Shown piece after piece: positions 47,576-60,300 of a stretch of 64,000 bases of DNA (position 1 is its first letter; each line of letters begins with the position of its first letter). The notes beneath the pieces are model-generated. The model was not told where the DNA came from and did no database searches. It saw only the letters and a list, made by a program, of their open reading frames with translations. The stretch spans positions 25,501,002 through 25,565,001 of the forward strand of contig CM067570.1 in assembly GCA_034336665.1 (NCBI GenBank), written 5' to 3'. The stretch is from Luscinia megarhynchos (lineage: Eukaryota > Chordata > Aves > Passeriformes > Turdidae). The position numbers and the translations under genes were made by a program.

Positions 47576-50355
47576 CCCTGGGCTTAGAAGCATGTTTCCT
47601 ATTTCCTCAATAAAAGACCAGAGACTTCTTAGGAATATCATGTATCTCTGTTTAGTCCCATTCTGGCCACCACTAAACACTATTTTAGAATATAGAAAAT
47701 TTGAGACTCTGCTTGCATCCGCTCTTCCTTGTATCAACAAATGTGGATTTATACAGTAAAATACAAAGTCACTGAAATAGGTTTTGTTCAAAATGGATAT
47801 TTGTGATTCACATGTATACTTCCTTGTATGTGAATTTCTGTTTTCTGTCACTTCACCACTTCTGTTGAAATGAAGGTCAAAGATGCCCTACATCACTTCA
47901 CTGTGTAATACCAACATGAGAAGAGGTTTCTAAACTTCTAATTGATTACTAGACATCCGAGGACTTCAGTAAGCAATGTAGCTGTTGATAGTGATTAAAG
48001 AGAGTGTAATTGTTGGTGTATTTCATTCGTTCTTGGTTTGATGGAATACGCACTACATTTTAAATACAAAAATGGGACAGAAAATCCTTGCTTGTTGTTT
48101 TTTGTAGTTTTAGAAAAACATTTTGTTCCATTTCATAATAGCATGGAAGACTATCAGATGCATATTTTCAAGCACAGATCTCTGCATTTCCTCACCAGCT
48201 TTGTTCCCTCCCAGTTCAGAGAGAAAAGTGAACAGAGAGGTGGTTGTGTATTTGCTAAGCATCTCTTACAGGTGACCTAAAGTGAAATTGTTGCATGTAG
48301 TAAAGAAGAGTGTAATCATTTTTAATGCTTTCATTTGATTAAGAGAACACCAGTATTCAGATTGGTACTCTCAATATGGTGTTTGGATCTCTGCACTGAA
48401 TGGTGTGCATCAAATTTATTTTTTTTCTCATAGGTTTGGTGATAGGTGTGTCTACTACTCTGGGTAAAAAAAGTGAAGAACCAGTCTAACAAAAAAATCT
48501 GACACATAAAACACACGAAAGGTCTAAAAGGGAGGGAGGGGTTTGCTGATACAGAAAATTTAGAAACATCTCATTTAGGAGCCAAGTCATCAATCTGGCT
48601 GTTTCTTGGAAACCTGCACCAGCACAGCTATTGCTCTACAAAATTTTCTGTAGATCTTACACTGCAGAGTAGCTGTTCTGCTGCAGTAAGCAGCAGCCTC
48701 TTTCCTAAGTGCAGCTACAGCTCTGTAGGTGCATATTTTGATAGGAGACAAGGCCCCAACTCGGAATTTCTGTTGGCACTGCTTTGAAACAAATGGGATA
48801 TTCACACTTCACCTCTATTTTTGGATCTCTGGAAGCAAGTGGAGATCAGTTACTCATGCCACACTTCTCAAGGCTTTTGTGCAGTGAGAAGGCTGTGTTA
48901 GCTTTCTGCCACTAATCTTAACTAAAGTTAGTTTCATGGGACGTGACAGCAATCCTCATCTACGGAAACAGCCCTGCTCAGTTTGGTTTGAGCTCCCTGG
49001 TACCCTACCTGCATACAGCTGAAGTTCATGACAAGACAGGGATTTTTTAATTTATTTTTTTTTAACTGAATCAAAATGGTGTTCCCTGATCTGCAGTCTG
49101 TGAGGTCATATTTCATAGTGATTATGAAAACCCGAGCAGCCTGCCATTAATTAATGATCTATGTATGTCTCCCAGCATGAAGGCATTGATACCTATTTTG
49201 TTCTTCAAAGCTTTTAGATCACTTGATTGTACTGCAGTTAAAAAAGGTGAGTGAGAATGAATACAACACCTTCCAGCTTTCCGTATTTCTGAAACAGCCT
49301 TGTCAGCTGCACAGGAGGTGGAAATGTGCCAGGCTGTAGTTGGCCTTTCAGGTAAAAAAAAGCACTTTAAAACAGCCAAGATTTCTCTACTGCTGTTTTT
49401 GTCTGGCATTGCTGGATTTATAGTATTATGTGTCAAGTGGAAAGAATAGAAAACTCAGTGTTGGAAGAGCCACTTTAAGGTGAGAGAATAAAGAATTTGG
49501 AGGAAGCGTGTTCCTGTTTCAATGCATGTATGTGGTTTACCGAACTTACATTCATACACACAAGTTTAAAGCAGCTTTGATGCTTGTTAGTTACTTGCAG
49601 TGATTTTTGACTAGAGTGTAGAGCTACAGGATATTATCCTAAGATAATAAACATTCATATTTTTGTCCTGAGAATATAGTGAGAGTTGATATTTGTAAAA
49701 AAGTTGATATTTTATAAAAAAAAAAGACCATTAGGTGAAAGATGGAAAAATAGTCCTGAAGATAGGAGAGTGCTGCCAATTACTGTTCTGGATTTTGTTA
49801 CTTTTCAGTTGTTTTCTGACGGGAGACAACACTGCCTACTTGAGACACTGTTGCAGAAAGCCTTACAGTGAACTATTTTGAAGCTACCTTACTGCAGTAA
49901 ACTGAAATAAAAATCTCTATCCTTGATGCTTTCACACTTTTTGGAGGGAAGGGTTAAAGTGATTTGTAAGAATCTCTGATCTTCAGTGTTCAGTGATAGC
50001 TTGTTTAGTCAATGAGGTTATCAAGAAAACTGCTTTTCTCTGCATATGGCAGAACTAAAGCTGAATTGTATTTTTTCTTGGGACAGAACTTTTTCAGGTG
50101 GATTTCTAAACTTACAAAAGAGCAAGTAGCCTAAGAAATCCAGGAATTCTTGATGCTTATCTACTGGCTGACAAACTGAAGCCATGGTTCCTCATAGCAT
50201 TTTTTTGCTAGTATTACTGGCCAAAGCATCTTCCATGTCTTTTCTCTTGCACTCACACAAATGCTTGGGCTACTACATGGAGAAATGATCCAGCTGTTTG
50301 AGAGGTGTGGAGTCTGGTTCATTTTCACCTGGATCATTCCCTCCCTGATTGCTGA

Positions 50356-50586
50356 ATGGCTGCACAGTATCTGTACCAGTATAATCAGGGGAATGAGCTG
50401 GGAGATAAGGGCAGCTCAAGCAGCTATGCTGCCAAATGGGAAAATGCAGCCTATGTAAAAAATTTTAAATTATTGCTGTGTTTATTAGCTAAGCTGGATG
50501 ACATAGATGCTGCTGGGGTTCTTGCCACAGAGCTGGATCATTCAGCTAAGTCTAAGTTCCTCCATGTGCTAACCATGAACAAATGA
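50356..50586 (+). pseudogene. unidentified protein-like ORF, possible retrocopy fragment
   Basis: A 76-codon frame has balanced, protein-like composition. It starts MAAQYLYQYNQGNELGDK, continues through KWENAAYVKNFKLLLCLLAKLDDIDAAGV (29 residues in which the leucine-rich part looks helical; here described by positions about 27-55), and ends HVLTMNK before TGA. The frame is closed by a stop directly before the ATG. ATTAAA-type polyadenylation words occur about 40 and 75 bases after the stop. That arrangement would fit the 3' end of a retrocopied mRNA or a decayed gene fragment in the intron. I do not recognise the family. A genuine exon is less likely, because no acceptor is obvious. Chance cannot be excluded. 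Confidence 0.25.
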
Positions 50587-50718
50587 ACGTAAACAGCAGC
50601 TGTTCCCAGACTTCAATATCATGTATTAAACTGATTTGTTGTGCTGCTTATTTACTTGTATTAAACACCTTTTGTGTGTGTTTTTTTTAAGCAAAGTCTC
50701 TGTGCACCTCCTTCCTTC

Positions 50719-50736
50719 TTTTTTTTTTTTTTTTTT
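50719..50736 (+). repeat. poly-T tract (18 T, interrupted extension)
   Basis: Eighteen T followed by A and further T runs to about 50,743. On the + strand this is a pyrimidine tract in the intron. No AG-exon follows convincingly. Confidence 0.85.
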
Positions 50737-53700
50737 ATTTTTTACATTTTAAATTTGCCTGTTGCTGTTCACTGCAGCTCTTTGCTGCAGTATTTTAATC
50801 ATCTCTTCAGAAACTCTGCAACCTCTTCTGACATTTTGGGTCCAATATTACATTCACTTTTCTTATAGGTGCTACCCTAAATCTCTCATTCTCTATGCTG
50901 TCCAGTATCAACTGGATTTTAGTTTCCTTGCACCTTTCCTGGGGTTTGAATGTCAGAATCTCATCTCTAAAATCTCTCTCATCATCCTTTATACCCCATT
51001 AAATAATGGATGGAAAGCATTTTCTTGCCTTTTTTTCTGATGACACATCATCTGGCTGTGTGTAGCTGGCCTGGCCTCAAAATCCACTAGTGCTTGTCCA
51101 TTGCTCCAAGTAGCATACAATGTGAGCAGCATTTGTAAATTTACACCTTTCTGGTATAAAGCTTGCTTTCTCTTGGAAAAAGAAAGCCTAAGGCATCACT
51201 TAGGTAGGTGCAGGACCACCCTCTTGGTGAAACTCATCCAAGTATTCCTTTTGTGCTAATAGGAAAATTCTGGGATATAGAGAGGTGAGGTGTGAAAAAG
51301 GGTACTGTGTACTAATGCCACAGTATAACCAACAAAAATAATCTGTTGCTGTGGTTTTGTCTGAGCTGATAAAGCAGTGTGTGGCTATCAGGAGACAGTC
51401 TTGTTCTCTCCCTCATGCTCCTGGTGTGTGGTGTTGGACTGTCCCTTTACATTGTCTGTACTGTTGATTGTATGTAAAACATCATAATCCAGTTCAAATC
51501 ACTAACCCAGGAGAGAGCTGTGCTTTTTTAGTAGATAATTTTCGCCTGTGTGAGTGAGCTGAATTGGGTGGTGGTTGAGATCCTGTTAGCACAAACACTA
51601 GTGCAGGATTTGCAGTGACAGTAGGGGAAGGAACGAGATGGGACACAGCTTTCTCCCTTCAGGAGCAGAGAGCTGTGTCAGCAGACCCATCTTGGGGAAT
51701 GGCAGCATATCCATGACTTGGAGCAAAAGAAGGAAGAGTTGGACTCTGTCCATAGTGATCAGAGCCACAAGAGTTTGTCTTTGCAGCTGGGAAAGCTCAG
51801 AACTCTGTAAGTCAAAAAAGAATCAACAACCGCCCAAAAAAAAACCCAAATGAGGAAAGTTTTCTTAGTGTGATTGATACCTGTGTGATTGAACTAACTG
51901 CTGCTTATCAGAGGCAGATTTCAGTCTTCTCAAGAGGTTAGATGAGTTTGCCTCTTAGGTACTTTTCTTTATGAGGAGCCCAGTCATCAGGGGAGAATTA
52001 CGTATGATGTGTCTTTAATGAAGCCCGGGCTGAAATAGGAAGCTCCAGAAGGGGTGCAGGTCCAGCACTTGGGTGCACATCCTGTCTGTTGGCCCAAAGC
52101 AGCTGGGCAGTGAGCTTGCTGTAGCTACAAACTGATAAGTGCCTTGGCCTGTCTTCTGGATTGTAAAATAATTAATGGTGTCTGAAACTACTGGCCTGGC
52201 AGTTGTAGTGTAAAGCTAATGTGGCACGTGTAACCAGTGCACATCACCTTGGACTGGGGAGAGGTGTGTTACCTGCTGCAAATAGCTGCTTTGTCAGCAA
52301 CGTGGCTGTTTGAAAAATGCATCTCTGCCCAATCCTCAGAAAGCTAATGCTGATTATATAGAAAGTACTCATCCTGTTTCCAGCCTCCCACTCTTAACCA
52401 TAGTCATCACAGCAGTAATCAAATTACAGATTAGAGGTGTTTTTTTCAGCATCTTTGTTGGCTTTCCACGGTCTTGTGACACCTATATCCATGATTTGAT
52501 CTACTTTGCTTTCATTGCCAGGCCTGGCTGTAGCAGGGTAGACTCTGCTCCACCGTCCCTGTTCCTGCTCTCGTTCCTGTGCAAGTAGCACCAGTATGAC
52601 TGCCTGTGAACTGGATCAGAGAACTGGTCCAGGCTAGAAATCAGTTGTGTTTCCTAGTCTGTAGTGCAAATTGGTTTCCCAGTCCAATTTACTAGACAGC
52701 TTCACAGACAAGTGTAAAGGTGTAAATAAGAAAGAATTTAGAGGAAACCAGAGCCTGAGCTGGCAGTGCTGCCAGCAGAAATGCTTGCAAGACTGTAGCT
52801 GTAGTTGCAGAAAGCAAAATGGAGATTTTCTTTTGTGTGCAACACATTGATGTAAAAAATGGATTCTGTTTCTTTCTCTTGCCCTTTCTGGTGTGGCTCC
52901 TGTTGCTTACTCCAGGTCATTGCAGACCTTCAGCATGACCAGCAAATCACACCCCTGTTCCATGGGATTTCATGGAGTCATGTTGCTCACAGGTAGTAGA
53001 AGTCTTAAACTCCAGTTAAGTATTTGAGTATTTTGATTATTCTTTCTTTGGAGATGATGTTTTTGCAGAGTAGACCTGCCTGGCAGGCATATGAGTGATC
53101 TTTCTCCTTTAAAAGGCTCTCCTGCACTGCCCAGGCAAATTTTAAAAATACATGAAAAATAAACTAGAATCCACTTGCTTGGTAATGTTAGTCAGAATCA
53201 TTTTACTGCAAAGTTTGATCACTGTTGCATTTCAGTTGGTTTTTAGAGAGAGGCTGGGTCATAGATTTAATTTTGGTGCATTAAGCAATAATCTGGTGGT
53301 GCTTCAAGACTAGTGCTAATTGACCAAGGAACGATGTTTTCAATAAAATTACTAAAGCCAGAGCAATTTTAGGATTTAAAAGTATTTCCAAGTCTAAACT
53401 GTGGTTTAAGACCTAAATCTTTTGGTTTTAATGTTGTGATTAATTTTGTGAATAGGATGCATTCAGAAATTTGACAAGGGCAAGGTTTGTAAGGAAGTGC
53501 TGTTTTTCTTGTGCATACTTGGGCATACTGTACTGTAGCACTCCAGCCTCAGGAAGAATTCAAAGGTTTTCACTTCCTGGAGGACATTAAAGCAAAACAA
53601 TACTCTATACTGCCTGTTAAAAATGAAACAAAGGTATTAAATCAATTTAAAAAACCCCAATACTATGTTGCTTTTAAAGATACAGGTTTGTTTTTTTCTT

Positions 53701-54205
53701 CCAGAGATTTGACTTGATATTTGGTAATTGTCAGTTCTGTATGAATAACTCAGTCTTGCTTTCAGGTGACCATTTCTAAAGATACTTATTAATAAAACAG
53801 TGAAAGCATTGGTCTGAAGCATCTATTTTGTTGTGTTTTCTTTCTGAACTTATTAGAAGTGTTCTGGTTTTTTTGAACAAGACTTCCAATATTTACCAAG
53901 CTATATAATTTCATTCTTTTATACTATGGTTTGAGCTCTAGAAATACCACGTGTTCCAAGCATCGATCAGAATGATTACTGTTTGTTTAAATAGTTAGTT
54001 CATGTCTGTCAAGCTTGCAGCATAAATATCTCAAGTGACATTTTTTATTAATTGATGCTTTAGCTACTGACATTCAGAAGTGGGCTAGAAGCATTAGCCA
54101 TGGAGCTGTCCCTTGTCACCAACAAACAAAATCTCAGCAGACGCAAATTCTACCTAAAATTCTCATATCAACTGTGCAGCTTATAAATACCTGAGGCTCC
54201 ACACT

Positions 54206-54225
54206 TGCCCTGAGTTGCCCTGAGT
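54206..54225. repeat. 10-bp tandem duplication
   Basis: TGCCCTGAGT occurs twice head to tail. It is a local slippage-type duplication. Confidence 0.9.
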
Positions 54226-54365
54226 TCCCCAACTGACTTGATTATTCTCTGCAACAGAAGAATGATGTGAAAACAAGTGTGATATGTCAGTTTGGGATTC
54301 CAGTATCTGACCCTTTTCAGTGCACAGTATTTGCTGAGGTGACCTACATTATTTAAACCTCAGGC

Positions 54366-54393
54366 TTATTGTTGTTATTATTATTATTATTAT
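54366..54393 (+). repeat. (TTG)n(TTA)n microsatellite
   Basis: A compound trinucleotide repeat with two TTG units followed by about six TTA units. It is intronic and probably length-polymorphic. Confidence 0.85.
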
Positions 54394-57300
54394 GAATGGA
54401 TTATAAAACTCAGGTCTCTAATTTAACATTTGAGATCGTGCAAAGAACTTTAAGTACTGACAGTTGCTCTCCTTCATTACAGGGTGGAAAAGGAAACATT
54501 TATTATTCATGGGAAAGTCCCCTGAATATCTGGGACTTCCCAGAAGATTTGAGTTTCAGAATATAAATTTGCATTCATATTACTGTAGAATGTCATATTT
54601 AATCAGTGTAATCTCTAAAAGCCTTCGGTCCATTCTTACAGTACTCTATTTTGATAAATTACACGTGTCTTTTAATATTTTCACATTTGTAACATGAACA
54701 GAGACTCTGAAAACATTTGTTTGGGATAGAAAGATTTCAGGTGATAATAAACATGTTTATGTGGTTCTCTGGCTTTATCACATTATTCCATTAAGTCATA
54801 CCAGGTATGTAATTTTGATTAATACAATTAAGGAAACACCAATATGGATGTGATTCCCTTTTTCGTTAAAGGTATGAGATTTCCTACATGTTGTATTTTT
54901 GGCCCTTGGGCTTGGAGCACTCAGGTTAACCACGGGTGTAGGTCTGTGTGATGCTCTGGTTTTTATTTGTATCTTTTTATAAGTTGTTCCTGATCTGCTC
55001 CAAGCACCAAAACAGAGCTGGGTGATCTGCATAGTTTCGAAGTAGCTTCAGCTTTGCTCACATAAGCATTTGTCACAGACCCAGTGACTGAGCCTGTGGA
55101 TTTCCCTAGCACATCTATAGAGTGCAGCCTGTGCTGGAGGCAGTCATATATTAAATTCCCTTGTCCTAACAACATCTTAGTTCTTCTTCACTTTAGGAGA
55201 GTGACTGTGCTGAGCAGTCCATCATCGCTCCTGTAGTTATTTGCTGAGAACAAGTTTCAGTAGTTCCTCACCTCAGAGATAACCCTTTGTTTAATAAAAA
55301 TGCATAGAGGGTCTCCCTACACAGTTGCAGGCTGCCCCAGGCTTGGAATTGCAACAGTTCTTCCCGCTGATGCCTCTGACCTGGTATGTTTAAAGGTTGC
55401 TTGGCAAGTGGACAGAGATCCTTACATGTCAAAAGGTTGTCAAAATATGTCATGCAGCATTTAGGTGGTTCTTATTCTGCCAGAATAAATGGTGAGGCAG
55501 TAAAAAACCATAAAACATAGAAATGCATATGGAGGAGAACAAATACAATATTCATCTGAATGACTCTGGCAGGTCAGGTGGAAATCTCAAATTCTGACAG
55601 CTCTACCCAGTGGAAAAAAGGAACACATGCACCTTGTTTTAGATGGATCTTAGCCTTGCTAATTTAGCATCATTTTCTGCTCTGGATACGCCTTTAATGA
55701 TTGTAGTGACAGTCCTTTTCTTGCTGTCAGTGGGAAAGGGGACGGTCTCTGACCCTTTGCTGGATTAGCTCTCCATTCTGTCACTGGGCTGCCTTAGCTC
55801 TTCTGCTGGAGCACCTTCACATGCCAGTGTTTGCTGTGAAAGGAAGTGGCTCAAAATGTTCTGCTGGTTGACCAGCAGGTTAAATTATTTATTTGGCATA
55901 TCTAGATGCCTGGGTGATATGAGAGTATGTTTCTGAAATGCTCACTGTGCCAGCCAGGTACAGCCTGCCTCTTCAGGAGGGGTGGTAGAGCTGCTTCAGT
56001 GTGGCACTGAGCCCAAGCTGTCAGCCCGTGCTAAAAGCAGGGTGTACCAGCTCGGGCACAGGGCCTCCTGAGCAGGAAAGGTGTTAATTTATTGTACCCA
56101 TCTCTATACTCCTGTTGTCTGGGGTCAGGCTGCATTAATAAGCTCTTGCATGGGTGCTGTTTCCATCCAGCAAACTTTCACCCTGGGCTGAGCAGGACTC
56201 CCTCACTTGTCATAGTACAGATAATCATGTCATCCTTTTAAAATAAAAACTGCCATCAGACTAGTGTGCAGTCACAGTTCAGCACTGGAGTCAGAGAAGG
56301 GCAAGCATGAGAAGTGGCTGGCTTCAGGTAGCTGCCCTCATTTGGGCTGAGGTCAGCTTCAAATCCTGTGGAATCACCCTCACGTCTCCACCCACAGCTG
56401 TTTCAGTCAAAGGTAAAAGGAGAATTTGACTAGGGCCTGAAATTAAAGCTCATCACAAGTGGCTGTGCTGATTATTGACTTGCTGGCCTTATACTAATTG
56501 TGAAGAGCTTGTTCCTGGTGTTGTGGTATACTCAGCAGGAGCATTAGCTCCCCAACAGCATGATAAAAAATCATTTGGTGCCTTTATTTTATATTGTATT
56601 AAAGATGTCAGCCTACAAGTGATACCATTCAGATAAAATGTTGTGATAGATTTATTAAGTAACCAGCAGCTACATGTGATGAGGTGAGCCACCGTATTTT
56701 CAGCAGTCACACGGAGAAAACAGGCATGTATTTTGGCAATTTCACGTGGTACCATTTTTGAGAAAGGAAAGCTTTTACTGTTGGTAGGAATTGCAAGAAA
56801 TCTGCATAGATTGAAAATTAGGTGAGTTTTGCGTGCTAAAAATAATGTCAGAGAACAGATGGTAAGCTGTAGTAAAGTGCAGTCAGTTTGTAAGTAACTG
56901 AAATGCATAAATATGATATTGGAAATGAATGTATTAAGAACAACAAAATGGGCAGAGTTCTTAGAAGTCTCTGTGAATAGATGGAATATGTTGGGCAGGA
57001 CATTCTTAAAAATGTCTTGGTTATCTAATGGGTTTTGGACATTTTTACTGCACTAATAAAGGTGTTTAGAAATAGTGACCACAATTCCGTTCTGCATGTT
57101 GAGGATCACAGACTAAAAGCAAGTGAATTAGTTTTTTAATACTCTGAGTGCCTTCAGTAGGAGCACAGAGCATTTATAAAAAAGAACATATTCATGGATT
57201 ATGTTTTCAATAATAGTGATAGTTACCTAATGACTTTGTAACCTTCCTGGGATTTGTTTTGATATTTTGTTTTGTCTAAGTGAAGTCTAGCAATATTTTG

Positions 57301-60300
57301 GGGGCATTTCTGAACGGGGAGGGGATAAGACAGTGGAGAGTCATTTGTTTGCTTTTCTCTGTTAATGCCTTAGGAAATGCTTGCTTGGTGTCTCCCCTTG
57401 GGTGCTTCTACTGGGCTCTGCTCATGTAGTCCCATAAGACCTATCTCAACTATTAGATCAGGTTAGTAAAAAGGGGTGGGGGTGTATTTATTTGTTTATA
57501 ATTTATATTGAACAAAAAAAAGGCAGTATCGGTTAAACTTGAATTAAATTATGTGTATATACTAAATACTTGCTGGATGCTTTTGTATTTATTAGTATAA
57601 TTTGTGATACAAGAAACTAATTGCAGTTAGTAGCTGTCAGAGCCTTTTTTCCTTTTAAAAAGCTTGAAGGCAGAAGCACTAGATACTAGTACAATGCCAG
57701 GAGTACGGAGTCAAATCAGAAGGCTACAGCAATGCAAAGTTTAAGCAGCTTTCATTCATACACCTTACCTGTGCCTACTGATTTACCATCTGCCTAGTAT
57801 ATGTCAGCTTGCTTGAGTTATGCTGACAAAGAACAAAATCAAAGGAGATTGCTGGTTTGGGTGCTCACCCAGTGTAGCTGTGAGATTACATTTATGGTCT
57901 TCTGCTGTTGTTTTAAAATCAGCCACTGCATTTTCTTTAGTAAAACGGAGGTTGAGCATGCAATGCAAATAATTACTAATACTTTCATCACTCATATATC
58001 TAAATCTGGTAAGTGTGAGAAATTTTCACTGACTTTAGAAGTGTAACAAAAGTTTTGATGAAAAAGCCATGAGCCAGAAAAGTTTGTTGAATTTAATTAA
58101 GAGTCCTGGTTGCATTTCTTCTGTGTCCTTTATGAAAATATTACTTTGTTCACGTCTCTTGCAGTGGCTGTTACACACTGTATTCAGTCAGCAGAGAGTT
58201 TTTAGACACTGCTCTGAGTGTCACATTGATGGAGACAGTGGGTGGGACTACAGATATTACATTCTGTTGATGGAATGATTCTGCTTTGTGTGAGATATTT
58301 TTACAGTGAGATTAAATTTTTCTTGTATGTTAAAGATGAAATACTGTAACTTCAGTGACAAGAAGAATTTTCGCAGCTCTTTATTTTTCAGTTTGCCTAG
58401 CAGATTGCTTTATTGCAGATTATTTGCAGAACACAATCAGAAGACTCTTCTTCATTTTAGGCATTTTTACTGGTGTTGGTTGTTGTGGCCATCTTTTAAT
58501 TTCCCTTCCACTTGGTTTGCTGGCCTTTGGGCTTCCCTGACGCAGAAGCTGCTGTGATCATTGAATGACTTTGTGGAGAACCCGTTCTGTGGAGTGGTAA
58601 AAGGCAGATTTCAGATGGAGCAGCAAATACAGGTTGTGTTCATGGTATGACACGCAGACTAGTCACCCAAGGGAGAGGACACATGGAGCAAATACCCAGG
58701 AGCAGTGGCAGTGCCAGCTTGGGATGACAAAGAAGCTGTGGTGTGAATTGCAATTCTTGTGCCAACCCACTACAGTCATTAGTGACAAAAGAAATCATTT
58801 CGGGCCTGTCTTGTCCTGTTAAGCATTTTTTGCTGGTTATTTGAAGTCCCATGTGTTAGCTGTAAATAAAGCTATTTTTCTCTGAACTTTCTCAGTCTGG
58901 CAGCCGCTGAATGGAGTTCCTAAAGTGGCTGTTGAGCTGTGGCTGGAAGGGCTGCCACTCTGCAAGGTGGCAGTGGAAATGTTTACAGATTGCAGGTCAA
59001 TGTTCTCAGTGCTTATGCTGGAAATGTGAAAACAATTGTGTACCAGAGTGGTGTTTGATGGTCTTCTCAGCACTTTCATGATGGATCTGTGGCTTTATAA
59101 AGCCACATGCATTAAATACAGAATGAGTCAAATTCCTGAACTTCGGATACTAGAGCTGAGCTTGCTTCCTGAACAATTGTCCTGGCACACCTGCTGTGAA
59201 TATAGGATTGAGACAGGCATTGCCTCAATTTCTCTTCCCTCAGCTGCTCTGGTCCTTCACTGCCATGAGACATACCAAGGGGAGGATACTAAAGAGTGAA
59301 GATGAAATGGGAGGTATTGCAAGACAATTACATTTTATCCTGACTGAGCAGGTGGGAGGAGAGGTAACTAACAGCTCATGCTCTGAACACACAGCAATGA
59401 TACTCATTTCAATTAATGGGAATTACAGGAGTTAGCATTAACTATAGCACCTTGTTCAGCATCCTGTCTTCAAGATACTGAAGATCAGTAGGTACCTCAA
59501 AACACTACTGGAACCTGGAAAAATTACATGGGATATAATCTTCCCCTCTCATAAAAGCATTTATTTGAATTTTTGAAGATTATACAGCAGTTTAAATCCC
59601 TACTCATTTGGTTTTTATCTTCCTTTTGGTTCAGCACTTTTTTTGGCGTGAAAAAACTGTATTAATTCAACATATTATTGGATATTCATTTTACCCTAGT
59701 CCCTGTATTACCCATGTTTAAGTCCTAATGAATTTCGTGTCATCAGTAGCATCATTGCTCCATTTATGCAGTACATTAAATATCCATTTTCATAATTTTA
59801 ATCGATTTTTTGATTTTTCATTTTTATACTGTAAAATATGATATCTTTAAGTTTTGCTGGTTTTATAATCAGACTGTGTGTTTCTAGTTTACTTATCCTG
59901 TTAATAATTTAAATATATTTCTAAGTTTTGGAGCATTTTTCTCCCTTCTGGGATAAATAATAAAAATCTGTCTAGTCTCTTCATAACCGGTTTTCATTGC
60001 CCTAAATAACTTGCTTTCCCTGAATACCCAAATTTCACAGAACTCATTTTTAATACAGGCTCCCAGCCTCTGCACTGTAATGCATCTGATGTATAGGGTC
60101 CAGCTACACAAACATAGTAGTTAAAGATTACCCTGTTTCTTATTGTTGCAGTCTAACTGGCTTTTCTTATCATAAATCCGTGTCAAGGAGAAATCTGAAG
60201 TGATCTTTCTGCAGTAGTCCCTAACTAAGTGCCCCTTCCAGACTTATGTAACTAAGGAGACAGGTTTATTTTGATTTTTCTGGAGTGTGTGTAGTTCACT

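Noticed and set aside
50719..50743. Poly-T tract as a polypyrimidine tract of a splice acceptor
   Set aside because: No convincing AG plus open coding exon follows; the downstream frame is short and low in coding character.
58355..58540. 61-codon hydrophobic ORF as a membrane micropeptide
   Set aside because: T-rich intronic DNA gives Leu/Phe-rich frames by chance; overlapping frames of similar length exist and no start context or conservation evidence is available.
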